A stretch of 5,604 nt of DNA, from positions 1 through 5,604 of the forward strand of contig JAOUCV010000162.1 in the NCBI GenBank assembly GCA_029859555.1, written 5' to 3'. Positions 1 through 5,569 of the stretch are shown one piece after another; the stretch's first letter is position 1, and the number at the start of each line of letters is the position of its first letter. The notes under the pieces are model-generated. The model did not search any database. It was given only the letters and a program-made list of their open reading frames with translations, and had not been told where the DNA came from. Origin of the DNA: Gammaproteobacteria bacterium. GTDB lineage: Bacteria > Pseudomonadota > Gammaproteobacteria > UBA9214. Position numbers and translations under genes: made by a program.

Positions 1-1
1 T

Positions 2-937
2 ATCAAGATAGGCGTGAGTGCCTGCCTGCTGGGTAGCAAGGTCAGGTTCGATGGTGGCCACAAGCGCAGCCGTTTTATCACCGACTCGCTGGCTGAGCAC
101 TTCGTGTTTACAGCATTTTGTCCGGAAGTGGCGATCGGTATGGGTACGCCGCGGCAACCGATCCGACTGACAGGAGATGTGCAAAGCCCTGAAGCCGTCG
201 GTGTAAAAACACCGGAGTTGAATGTTACACAGCCGCTGCGGGCCTACGGTGAAAAAATAGCCGGCGATATTGAGGGTCTGTGTGGTTTTATTTTCAAAAA
301 AGATTCGCCCAGTTGTGGCATGGAGCGTGTCAAGGTTTACAACGACAAGGGCATGCCCGAGCGCGTCGGCACAGGTCTTTTTGCGCGAGAGCTAATGAAC
401 GCCAACCCGCTGTTGCCGGTGGAGGAAGAAGGTCGGCTGAATGATGCTGACCTGCGTGACAATTTTATTACCCGGGTCTATGTCTTTGCGCGCTGGAAGG
501 CACTGATCGAAAGTGGTGTAAGCAAAGCGGGATTGATCAGTTTTCATAGCAGTCATAAATACCTGGTTATGTCGCACAGTAACCAGATGTATCGCGAGCT
601 GGGGCAGATGCTGTCGGACTTGAGCCGGGCGCCACTGGCCGAGATCGCAGACAGTTACATTAGCTGCTTGATGCGGGCGCTTCGACGGCCGGCGACTCGC
701 AAACGGCACACGAATGTGCTGCAGCATTTACTCGGTTATCTGAAAAACAATCTTGATTCCGCGCATCGCGCCGATCTCGGCAAGACTATCGATTCGTATC
801 GGCGTGGTGAGTTTCCGCTGGTGGTACCCATCCGCCTGCTGCAGCATCATTTCAGTATGCACAATCATCCGTATATCAACGAACAGGTGTACCTGGCTCC
901 GCATCCGCAGGCCTTGCTGTTAAGAAACAAGCTGTAA
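2..937 (+). CDS. rudS: RudS-type tRNA 4-thiouridine desulfidase (TudS/DUF523 + DUF1722 fusion), 5' end missing
   Basis: Predicted to remove sulfur from 4-thiouridine in tRNA. Family knowledge (from memory): TudS-DUF1722 fusions called RudS erase s4U, TudS carries the catalytic [4Fe-4S] cluster, DUF1722 helps bind tRNA, and expression in E. coli lessens UVA growth delay. Seen here: the frame is open to the window edge and reads IKIG before VSACLLG, the usual DUF523 N-terminus, so the GTG at 14 is an internal Val and the true start lies a few codons outside. Counting that Val as 1, the DUF523 part is about 1-150 with cysteines at 4 (SACLLG), 36 (FCPEV), 90 and 101 (SPSCG); 4, 36 and 101 are the likely cluster ligands and Glu38 follows the second. 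DUF1722 is about 165-303, with FHSSHKYLVMSHS, HTNVLQHLLGYLK and QVYLAPHP. The CinA-like gene follows after 10 bp, suggesting one transcript. The promoter is outside the window. Confidence 0.88.
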   Translation: MKIGVSACLLGSKVRFDGGHKRSRFITDSLAEHFVFTAFCPEVAIGMGTPRQPIRLTGDVQSPEAVGVKTPELNVTQPLRAYGEKIAGDIEGLCGFIFKKDSPSCGMERVKVYNDKGMPERVGTGLFARELMNANPLLPVEEEGRLNDADLRDNFITRVYVFARWKALIESGVSKAGLISFHSSHKYLVMSHSNQMYRELGQMLSDLSRAPLAEIADSYISCLMRALRRPATRKRHTNVLQHLLGYLKNNLDSAHRADLGKTIDSYRRGEFPLVVPIRLLQHHFSMHNHPYINEQVYLAPHPQALLLRNKL

Positions 938-947
938 GCCCGGCTGC

Positions 948-1733
948 ATGAACAAGGCAAGGCAGTTTGGTGTGATGATTGTCGGTGATGAATTGCTCAG
1001 CGGCAAGCGCACCGACAAACACCTGTCACATGTTATAGAAACCCTGCATGCCCGTGGCATGTCTGTCGCCTGGTCAAGAATGGTAAGTGACAACCACAAC
1101 AGGCTGGTACATGAGTTAAAGCTGACCCAGCTGGATTCGGTGCCGGTGTTTTGCTTTGGTGGCATCGGGGCGACCCCTGATGACCAGACCCGGCAAGCCG
1201 CTGCCGGGGCATTTGGTATGCGTCTGCTCAGGCACCCGGATGCTGTCAGTATGATTGAAGACCGCTTTGGCCGAGAGGCCTATCCAAACCGTGTGCGCAT
1301 GGCAGACCTCCCCGAAGATTGCTTGCTGATTCCAAACCCGCATAGCCGGATACCGGGTTTTACCGTGTTTGATCATCATTTTTTTCCCGGATTTCCGTCG
1401 CTGGCCTGGACCATGCTCGACTGGGTGCTGGACAGTTACTATGGCCACGACTTGCAGCCGGAAGTAGAGAAATCAGTCAGGGTATTTGATACTCACGAAT
1501 CAGCACTGATTCAGCTGCTGGACGAGTTGTCTGCCGGTCATCCCCGCGCAAAAATATTCAGCCTGCCGCATATGGCAGCTGTTGCTTCAATCGAACTTGG
1601 CTTTCGCGGTGAAGCGGCTGCGGTTGAGGTCGCATTTTCAGCCCTTCAGGCCGCGTTGAAAACAGCTGCTGTTAAATTTGAAAACCTCGATGCGCGGGCA
1701 GCTGCAAGCGTACTCAGGCAGGCTGTCGTTTGA
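948..1733 (+). CDS. Stand-alone MoaB/Mog/CinA N-terminal domain protein (competence/damage-inducible protein A family)
   Basis: A 261-residue protein of the molybdopterin-binding (MoaB/Mog) fold, COG1058 type. Visible marks are GDELLSGK at 13-20, the FGGIGATPDDQTR loop at 70-82 (the typical GGxGxTxDD ligand-binding signature), IPNPHSRIPGF around 128-138 and FFPGFP at 145-150. The C-terminal nicotinamide-nucleotide deamidase domain of full CinA is absent, so pncC-type activity is not expected. Relatives are annotated as competence/damage-inducible protein A or molybdopterin-binding protein; the substrate of this subgroup is unknown to me, and a nucleotide or pterin-like ligand is only inferred from the fold. 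ATG at 948 follows the rudS stop by 10 bp with no strong Shine-Dalgarno sequence, consistent with coupling to rudS. Its last 20 bp overlap the 3' end of the photolyase gene on the other strand. No signal peptide is seen, so it is likely cytoplasmic. Confidence 0.85.
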   Translation: MNKARQFGVMIVGDELLSGKRTDKHLSHVIETLHARGMSVAWSRMVSDNHNRLVHELKLTQLDSVPVFCFGGIGATPDDQTRQAAAGAFGMRLLRHPDAVSMIEDRFGREAYPNRVRMADLPEDCLLIPNPHSRIPGFTVFDHHFFPGFPSLAWTMLDWVLDSYYGHDLQPEVEKSVRVFDTHESALIQLLDELSAGHPRAKIFSLPHMAAVASIELGFRGEAAAVEVAFSALQAALKTAAVKFENLDARAAASVLRQAVV

Positions 1734-3168
1734 CGCGGTCCCATGCAAGCAGCGCTTGCGTGCGGCTGGCTTTCAGGTCGACCAGCGGCTCGGGGTAATC
1801 CTTGCCGAGGCAGATGCCCGCATCCACCAGGGTTTTCGGTTCGGCAGCCCAGGGCTGATGAAGGTATTTGTTTTCCAGCCTGGCGAGCTCGGGTATCCAG
1901 TGGCGTACATAGCGGCCTGCCTTGTCGAATCGTTCACCCTGCAAAACCGGGTTGAATATACGAAAAAAAGGTGCGGCATCGGCGCCGCTGCCTGCTGTCC
2001 ATTGCCAGCCCATGGTGTTGTTCGCCAGGTCGGCATCCACCAGGGTATCCCAGAACCAGCGCGCGCCTTCCTGCCAGGGAATGAGCAGGTTTTTGGTTAG
2101 CAAGGATGCAACCAGCATGCGTACCCGGTTGTGCATGTACCCGGTCGCCCATAGTTCACGCATGCCGGCATCCACGATCGGGATGCCGGTCTGGCCGCGC
2201 TGCCAGCTTGCCAGTGTGTCGGCATAGTCAGTGCGCCAGGGAAAGCGTTCAAAACGTTTATCAAGTGGTTGCAGGGGAGTGTCAGGGAAGTGAAACAGCT
2301 GGTGCTGGCTGAATTCACGCCAGCACAATTGACGCAACCAGCTTTCAGCTGCAGCCACGGTGCCGGGTGATGTATCTGACGCTGCCAGCTGCGAAAGATA
2401 ATGCCATAACTGTATCGGGCTGATTTCTCCGAAATGCAAGTGTGCTGACAAGTGTGAGGTACCGGTTTTTTCCGGGTGATCCCGATTCAAGCTGTAGTCA
2501 ATCAAGCGGCTGTCACAAAATTCCTCCGCGGCACGCCAGGCGCCGTTCTCGCCGGGATTCCAGTGGCTGTAAAAAGCCTTGTCCCATTGAACCGCCGGCA
2601 ACAGCCGCAGCGATTCAATGGTCTGGCTATCCGTGGTGATGTTTTCGGCAACAGCCGGCAGCGTATCCGGGGTTACCGCAGGCTCACGTGAAGGACCGGT
2701 TTTGCCGAGCAATTTCCAGAACGGGGTGAACACGCGATAGGGCGTGTTGTCTTTTTTCAGGTGTTGCCAGGGTTCGCGCAGCAAGCCTGCGCTGTGACTG
2801 TATGCATTGATACCCTGTTGCCTGAGTTGTTGCTTTATCGTCTCATCACGTTTGACAAATGCCGGCTCGTAACAGCGATTCCAGTAAACCGCCTCGGCGC
2901 CAGTTTTCCCGGCAAGTTGTGATAACTGTTGCCAGCTGTCTCCGCTGCAGATCAACAGCTCACTGCCCAGTTGCTGCAATGCCTGTTCAAGCGCAACCAG
3001 GCTGTGATGCAGCCACCAGGCGCTGGCCCTGCCTGTCTGCCAGTCCGGGTCGGGCTCGTCATGAATGAAAACGGGGACAGGAATATGTCCGTCCTGCAGC
3101 AGTGACTGCAGCGCCGGATTATCTGCAAGGCGCAAATCCCTGCGGAACCAGAGTATCGCTGTGGACAC
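1714..3168 (-). CDS. phrB: Deoxyribodipyrimidine photolyase, class I (CPD photolyase)
   Basis: Repairs UV-induced cyclobutane pyrimidine dimers using blue/near-UV light and reduced FAD. At 484 residues it is full length for class I photolyases. The N-terminal antenna domain opens with ILWFRRDLRLADNPAL (5-20) and contains VYWNRCYEP (94-102), in the region that binds the antenna cofactor, probably a folate. The FAD domain includes TGTSHLSAHLHFGEISP (235-251), LCWREF (281-286), TGYMHNRVRM (342-351) and NNTMGWQW (383-390), then DAAPFFRIFNP (397-407). By spacing, the electron-transfer Trp triad of E. coli (W382, W359, W306) corresponds to W388, W365 and W311, and Asn378 to N384; all are present, so the enzyme should be active. 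The start is a GTG, 11 bp after the stop of the MerR gene, without a clear ribosome site, suggesting translation coupled to that gene in a two-gene operon. A cryptochrome-like signalling role cannot be fully excluded. Confidence 0.95.
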   Translation of the reverse strand: MSTAILWFRRDLRLADNPALQSLLQDGHIPVPVFIHDEPDPDWQTGRASAWWLHHSLVALEQALQQLGSELLICSGDSWQQLSQLAGKTGAEAVYWNRCYEPAFVKRDETIKQQLRQQGINAYSHSAGLLREPWQHLKKDNTPYRVFTPFWKLLGKTGPSREPAVTPDTLPAVAENITTDSQTIESLRLLPAVQWDKAFYSHWNPGENGAWRAAEEFCDSRLIDYSLNRDHPEKTGTSHLSAHLHFGEISPIQLWHYLSQLAASDTSPGTVAAAESWLRQLCWREFSQHQLFHFPDTPLQPLDKRFERFPWRTDYADTLASWQRGQTGIPIVDAGMRELWATGYMHNRVRMLVASLLTKNLLIPWQEGARWFWDTLVDADLANNTMGWQWTAGSGADAAPFFRIFNPVLQGERFDKAGRYVRHWIPELARLENKYLHQPWAAEPKTLVDAGICLGKDYPEPLVDLKASRTQALLAWDRVKRQPA

Positions 3169-3179
3169 GAGTGCTTATG

Positions 3180-4133
3180 CTATTTTACTGACTTGAGTAG
3201 CTGGCTTATCGCTCTGAGTCCTGCGCTGAATGACTCGCCCAGGCAAATAGCGCCAGCGGCTTCAATCTTCTGTTGGTGTTTGGCTGCGATGTTGCCACCG
3301 ATAAAAACCGGAACATCGCTGTTCTTCACCAGTTTAGACAGTTCACCATCAAACAGGCCGCGTGTCGGCCGGGCTGAACCGGACAGGACGATGGCGGCAC
3401 AGGATTTTTGCTGCAGTACTTTGGGTAATTGCTCCAGCGGGGTATTGGAGCCCAGGATCAGCACACGGTAGCCGAAGTTCACGGTTGTCAGGGCAAACAG
3501 CAGTAAGCCGATCTCATGGTATTCACCCGGCAGACAGGCAAGCATTAACAACGGTTCGCTACTGCTACTGCGCTGGTTGAGGTGATGAATCCGGGATCCG
3601 ATTTTATTGCGCAAGTAAACGGAAAAGAAGTGTTCTTCGGCGATAGCCGCTTCTCGTTCTTTCCAGCGTTCGCCAATGATCCTTAATAACGGTAATACCA
3701 GCCGCTGGTTCAACACATCAATCGGGTACAGGGACAGTGCGTCATTATAGATACTGTCGAGTACCTGCTCATCGAACTTTTCGACGGCATCAAGCATCTT
3801 CTGCTGGTAGTTTTTCCAGACGTCCCCGGTGTCTTTAAGCGCGGTCGCTTTTTGCTGGCCGGGCGGTTGTTCGAGCAGGGGTTTGACCTGGCTGATGGAA
3901 ATTCCCTGGTCGAGCAGGTCGAGCACCTGTTTGATCAGTTCAACGTCGTCGTTTGTGTAAAGACGATGTCCTTTGGGTGTGCGCCGGGGTGTGATCAGGC
4001 TGTAGCGGCGCTCCCAGGCGCGCAAGGTAACAGGATTGATTCCTGTTAAATTGGCCACCGTGCGGATGGGTAAAAAACTGACTGCGTCTTCGACTTGTTC
4101 AGCGGGTTCTTCAGCCAGGAGTGTTTGTGGCAT
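3180..4133 (-). CDS. LitR/CarH-family MerR regulator with cobalamin-binding domain (putative light-sensing repressor)
   Basis: Predicted DNA-binding repressor that senses light through adenosylcobalamin. The 317 residues show a MerR winged-helix domain at about 20-90 (VTLRAWERRY at 35-44, PKGHRLYTNDDV at 53-64), a four-helix Cbl-capping bundle at about 105-185 and a Rossmann B12 domain at about 193-315. The CarH signature W-x9-E-H is intact (W157, E167, H168). The B12 motif E-x-H-x-x-G is at 204-209 with H206 as likely lower ligand, followed by S-x-S (251-253; the family usually has S-x-L) and GG at 279-280 with near-standard spacing. Lys158 takes the place of T. thermophilus His132, the upper ligand in its light-exposed form. 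It lies first in an operon with phrB and next to a CarH-like operator, implying autoregulation. Pseudomonas class II LitR proteins act with LOV proteins instead of B12; no LOV gene is visible here, and only a phylogeny would settle the class. Confidence 0.9.
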   Translation of the reverse strand: MPQTLLAEEPAEQVEDAVSFLPIRTVANLTGINPVTLRAWERRYSLITPRRTPKGHRLYTNDDVELIKQVLDLLDQGISISQVKPLLEQPPGQQKATALKDTGDVWKNYQQKMLDAVEKFDEQVLDSIYNDALSLYPIDVLNQRLVLPLLRIIGERWKEREAAIAEEHFFSVYLRNKIGSRIHHLNQRSSSSEPLLMLACLPGEYHEIGLLLFALTTVNFGYRVLILGSNTPLEQLPKVLQQKSCAAIVLSGSARPTRGLFDGELSKLVKNSDVPVFIGGNIAAKHQQKIEAAGAICLGESFSAGLRAISQLLKSVK

Positions 4134-4140
4134 GGGTATT

Positions 4141-4145
4141 TCCTC
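4141..4145 (-). promoter_or_regulatory. Ribosome binding site of the MerR/CarH-like gene
   Basis: Read on the minus strand the bases are GAGGA, seven bases before the ATG at 4133. It is the clearest Shine-Dalgarno sequence in the window and supports this start codon. Confidence 0.6.
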
Positions 4146-4150
4146 ATAAG

Positions 4151-4172
4151 TTGTACAATAACTGTACTACAA
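4151..4172 (+). promoter_or_regulatory. Putative LitR/CarH-type operator in the divergent regulator/Sel1 gap
   Basis: This 22-bp element lies in the 118-bp gap between the divergent MerR-type and Sel1 genes, 17 bp from the regulator's start codon. It consists of two direct half-sites 11 bp apart, TTGTACAATAA and CTGTACTACAA, matching at 8 of 11 positions; the first contains the 8-bp palindrome TTGTACAA. A copy with 18 of 22 identical bases precedes the Cys-rich gene at 5345. An 11-bp repeat period is what the known CarH tetramer-DNA structure uses (recalled knowledge). Weak promoter elements overlap it: TACAAT (4168-4173) as a -10 toward Sel1, without a convincing -35; and toward the regulator CTAACA (4185-4190) and TACAGT (4161-4166) with an 18-bp spacer. 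Binding by the regulator encoded next door is inferred. Confidence 0.65.
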
Positions 4173-4251
4173 TCGGTCGGGCTATGTTAGTCTTTATTGC
4201 AGATCGATGTACCTGATTGGCTTCATAAGCAACTGAATACTGGAAAAAAAC

Positions 4252-4608
4252 ATGGCAAATTTAGCAGATTTGGTGTTATTGCGAAACGATCCCGCGGTCG
4301 CCGCAGAATTTTTACAGGCGGCGCAACAGGGGGATATCAATGCACAGTACGGGATGGGCCTGATTTATGCGGAAGGACGGGGTGTCGAACAGGATGCAGC
4401 CAGGGCCTTTTACTGGTTGACGTGTGCCATTGAACAGGGCGACAGTGGTGCCGGTGTACTGCGGAATGTGGTTGCAGCGGGCATGACGGATGAGCAGTTT
4501 GTCCGGGCCCGGTTACTTCTCAACAAGGGCAGGCCGGTTCAAGGCCAGACCGGGAGAAAACGCCGTCACCGGCGCAGGCATCTACAGCCGCAGACCAGCT
4601 TGCACTAG
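4252..4608 (+). CDS. Small Sel1-repeat (TPR-like) protein
   Basis: A 118-residue protein with one clear Sel1-like repeat and probably a second, degenerate one. Residues 23-64 read AAQQGDINAQYGMGLIYAEG and then RGVEQDAARAFYWLTCAIEQ, followed by GD, matching the Sel1 pattern (A..YG..Y..G.GV..D...A..W). Such helical repeats mediate protein-protein contacts; the partner is unknown. There is no signal peptide or membrane segment, so it is probably cytoplasmic. The C-terminus turns strongly basic (RKRRHRRRH at about 102-110), possibly contacting nucleic acid or membrane, though this is only suggestive. ATG at 4252 has a modest GGAA eight bases upstream. It is divergent from the light-regulator gene, downstream of the shared operator, and followed by the lipocalin gene after 4 bp, so co-regulation with the lipocalin is likely. 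Confidence 0.75.
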   Translation: MANLADLVLLRNDPAVAAEFLQAAQQGDINAQYGMGLIYAEGRGVEQDAARAFYWLTCAIEQGDSGAGVLRNVVAAGMTDEQFVRARLLLNKGRPVQGQTGRKRRHRRRHLQPQTSLH

Positions 4609-4612
4609 CAGC

Positions 4613-5161
4613 ATGTCGGTTGCTGTGCGATATCTTTTATCAGCCTTACTGCTGTTCCTTTCCGGCTGCACCGGGATGCCTGACGGTGTATCCCCGGTTA
4701 CCGATTTTGATGTCAACCGCTACCTCGGCACCTGGTACGAAATTGCCAGGCTCGATCACTCTTTTGAACGTGACCTTGAGCAGGTCACTGCCGAATACAG
4801 TCTACGTGAGGATGGCGGGATACGTGTGCTGAACAAGGGCTATAACAGCGTGAAACGACGCTGGGAGGAGGCAGAAGGCAAGGCCCTGTTTGTGGGAGAC
4901 AAAAAAGTCGGCAGTCTCAAGGTTTCATTTTTCGGCCCGTTCTACGGTGGCTACACTATCATTGATCTCGACCAGGATGGCTATCAGTATGCATTGGTAT
5001 CCGGGCCAAATACTTCTTATCTCTGGATACTGGCGAGACAGCCGGATCTCGATGCCTCAATTGTCAGGCGTTTGCTCGAGAAAGCTTCCGCTTACGGGTT
5101 TGAAACCAGCCGGATGATTTTTGTTGCACACCAGGCGTCTGCGCCATCCGTCGTCAGGTAG
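4613..5161 (+). CDS. blc: Blc-type lipocalin, outer-membrane lipoprotein
   Basis: A 182-residue bacterial lipocalin. The N-terminus is a lipoprotein signal peptide: a short hydrophobic run (YLLSALLLFL, 7-16) then the lipobox LSGC with Cys19 as the lipidated residue; position +2 is Thr, not Asp, so sorting to the outer membrane is expected. The lipocalin signature G-x-W is at 39-41 within YLGTWYEIARL (37-47), followed by VTAEYSL, KVSFFGPFYGGY (103-114) and ALVSGPNTSYLWILAR (127-142), all very close to E. coli Blc as I remember it. Blc binds lysophospholipids and fatty acids and is linked to envelope maintenance. The frame is open back to 4490, but the ATG at 4613 is chosen because it directly begins the signal peptide and lies 4 bp after the Sel1 stop. 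No good ribosome site precedes it, so translation is probably coupled to Sel1. In this setting a role in handling photo-oxidised lipids is plausible but inferred. Confidence 0.93.
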   Translation: MSVAVRYLLSALLLFLSGCTGMPDGVSPVTDFDVNRYLGTWYEIARLDHSFERDLEQVTAEYSLREDGGIRVLNKGYNSVKRRWEEAEGKALFVGDKKVGSLKVSFFGPFYGGYTIIDLDQDGYQYALVSGPNTSYLWILARQPDLDASIVRRLLEKASAYGFETSRMIFVAHQASAPSVVR

Positions 5162-5333
5162 TTATCCAGGGTCGTGCCGCTATTGGTATCGCTTCAACGA
5201 GAAAGCTGAGGGTTCGGTTTTGATCCGGCTGGATGCACCCTGGCGGGTCCTGCGCGACTGCATGCTGTTGCGGCACAACAGGCAGGTTTGATCGATGCCC
5301 TCAGCAATATTTCACACCGGCAAGAAGCTCACA
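5162..5333. other. Intergenic stretch with no supported gene
   Basis: The gap after the lipocalin gene holds no convincing ORF. One plus-strand frame stays open from inside the lipocalin 3' end to a TGA at about 5288 (reading e.g. YWYRFNEKAEG and LDAPWRVLRDC) but has no plausible start. A 23-codon ATG frame (5295-5366) without ribosome site runs into the operator. Short hairpins occur, such as CTGTTG/CAACAG (5265-5281), but none is followed by a T-run, so no intrinsic terminator can be called. Confidence 0.5.
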
Positions 5334-5366
5334 CTTGACGGTTGTTATACAATACCTGTACTTTAA
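5334..5366 (+). promoter_or_regulatory. Putative light-responsive promoter/operator with three 11-bp repeats
   Basis: Three successive 11-mers, CTTGACGGTTG, TTATACAATAC and CTGTACTTTAA, each carry an AC at the same place in an 11-bp register (5338, 5349, 5360). The last two form the 22-bp element shared with 4151-4172 (18 of 22 identical). The first contains TTGACG (5335-5340), 5 of 6 for a sigma-70 -35; with a 16-bp spacer TGTACT (5357-5362, 4 of 6) could be the -10, and TACTTT fits with 18 bp. A three-repeat operator covering the -35 is the arrangement described for T. thermophilus CarH (recalled). Transcription would begin around 5368-5371, giving the downstream gene a very short or absent leader. 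Regulation by the protein encoded at 3180-4133 is inferred. Confidence 0.6.
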
Positions 5367-5372
5367 ACCTCG

Positions 5373-5558
5373 ATGAAACCCATGGAACAAAAAAGCCAAA
5401 TTGTCGCAGCAGTAACTGCAGTGAATTCACAGTCTCAGGCCATGCGGTTACCTTGTCGCGGCTGCACAGTACGCTGCAAATTATACGAGACCTGTAATGG
5501 CCGGCTCTGGCGTATGGACAGGCTGGACGCGTCCGCGGGTCCAGCTGGCTCCGGCTAA
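5373..5558 (+). CDS. Small four-cysteine protein of unknown function
   Basis: I do not recognise a named family. The 61-residue product has a polar N-terminal third and then a compact Cys cluster, PCRGCTVRCKLYETC, followed by NGRLWRM. Counting from ATG 5373, the cysteines are 28, 31, 35 and 41 (C-x2-C-x3-C-x5-C), followed by an aromatic/basic GRLWR patch and a Gly/Ala/Ser tail. Four closely spaced Cys could hold zinc or an Fe-S cluster; that is inference. There is no signal peptide or membrane segment. Coding status is supported by the Cys pattern and by the operator-like promoter ending 6 bp upstream. The start is uncertain: ATG 5373 and ATG 5382 (58 residues) both lack a good Shine-Dalgarno sequence, and ATG 5442 would still keep the Cys cluster (38 residues). 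Leaderless translation from 5373 is possible given the promoter position. Confidence 0.6.
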   Translation: MKPMEQKSQIVAAVTAVNSQSQAMRLPCRGCTVRCKLYETCNGRLWRMDRLDASAGPAGSG

Positions 5559-5569
5559 TCATTCAGAGC

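Noticed and set aside
4144..4172. TTGTAG / TTATGA with 17-bp spacer as promoter of the regulator on the minus strand
   Set aside because: The -10 would overlap the ribosome binding site, so the transcript would start after it.
4453..4460. Another TGTACT inside the Sel1 gene as a third operator
   Set aside because: No second half-site 11 bp away on either side.
4490..4612. Lipocalin ORF extended upstream to 4490
   Set aside because: The extension overlaps the Sel1 gene and would place 41 residues before a well-formed lipoprotein signal peptide.
5172..5290. Open plus-strand frame reading YWYRFNEKAEG...RHNRQV as a gene remnant
   Set aside because: No plausible start codon and no family I recognise; the preceding lipocalin ends at its normal C-terminus, so it is not a frameshifted tail either.
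5295..5366. 23-codon ATG frame (MPSAIFHTGKKL...) ending inside the operator, as a leader peptide
   Set aside because: No ribosome binding site, no recognisable composition, and it ends within a promoter-like element that would start transcription after it.
5522..5545. GC-rich 7-bp stem GCTGGAC/GTCCAGC as a terminator
   Set aside because: It lies inside the end of the Cys-rich reading frame and is followed by no T-run.
5329..5562. Minus-strand 77-codon ORF over the Cys-rich gene
   Set aside because: It covers the operator and lies antisense to the better-supported Cys-cluster frame; its product has no recognisable features.
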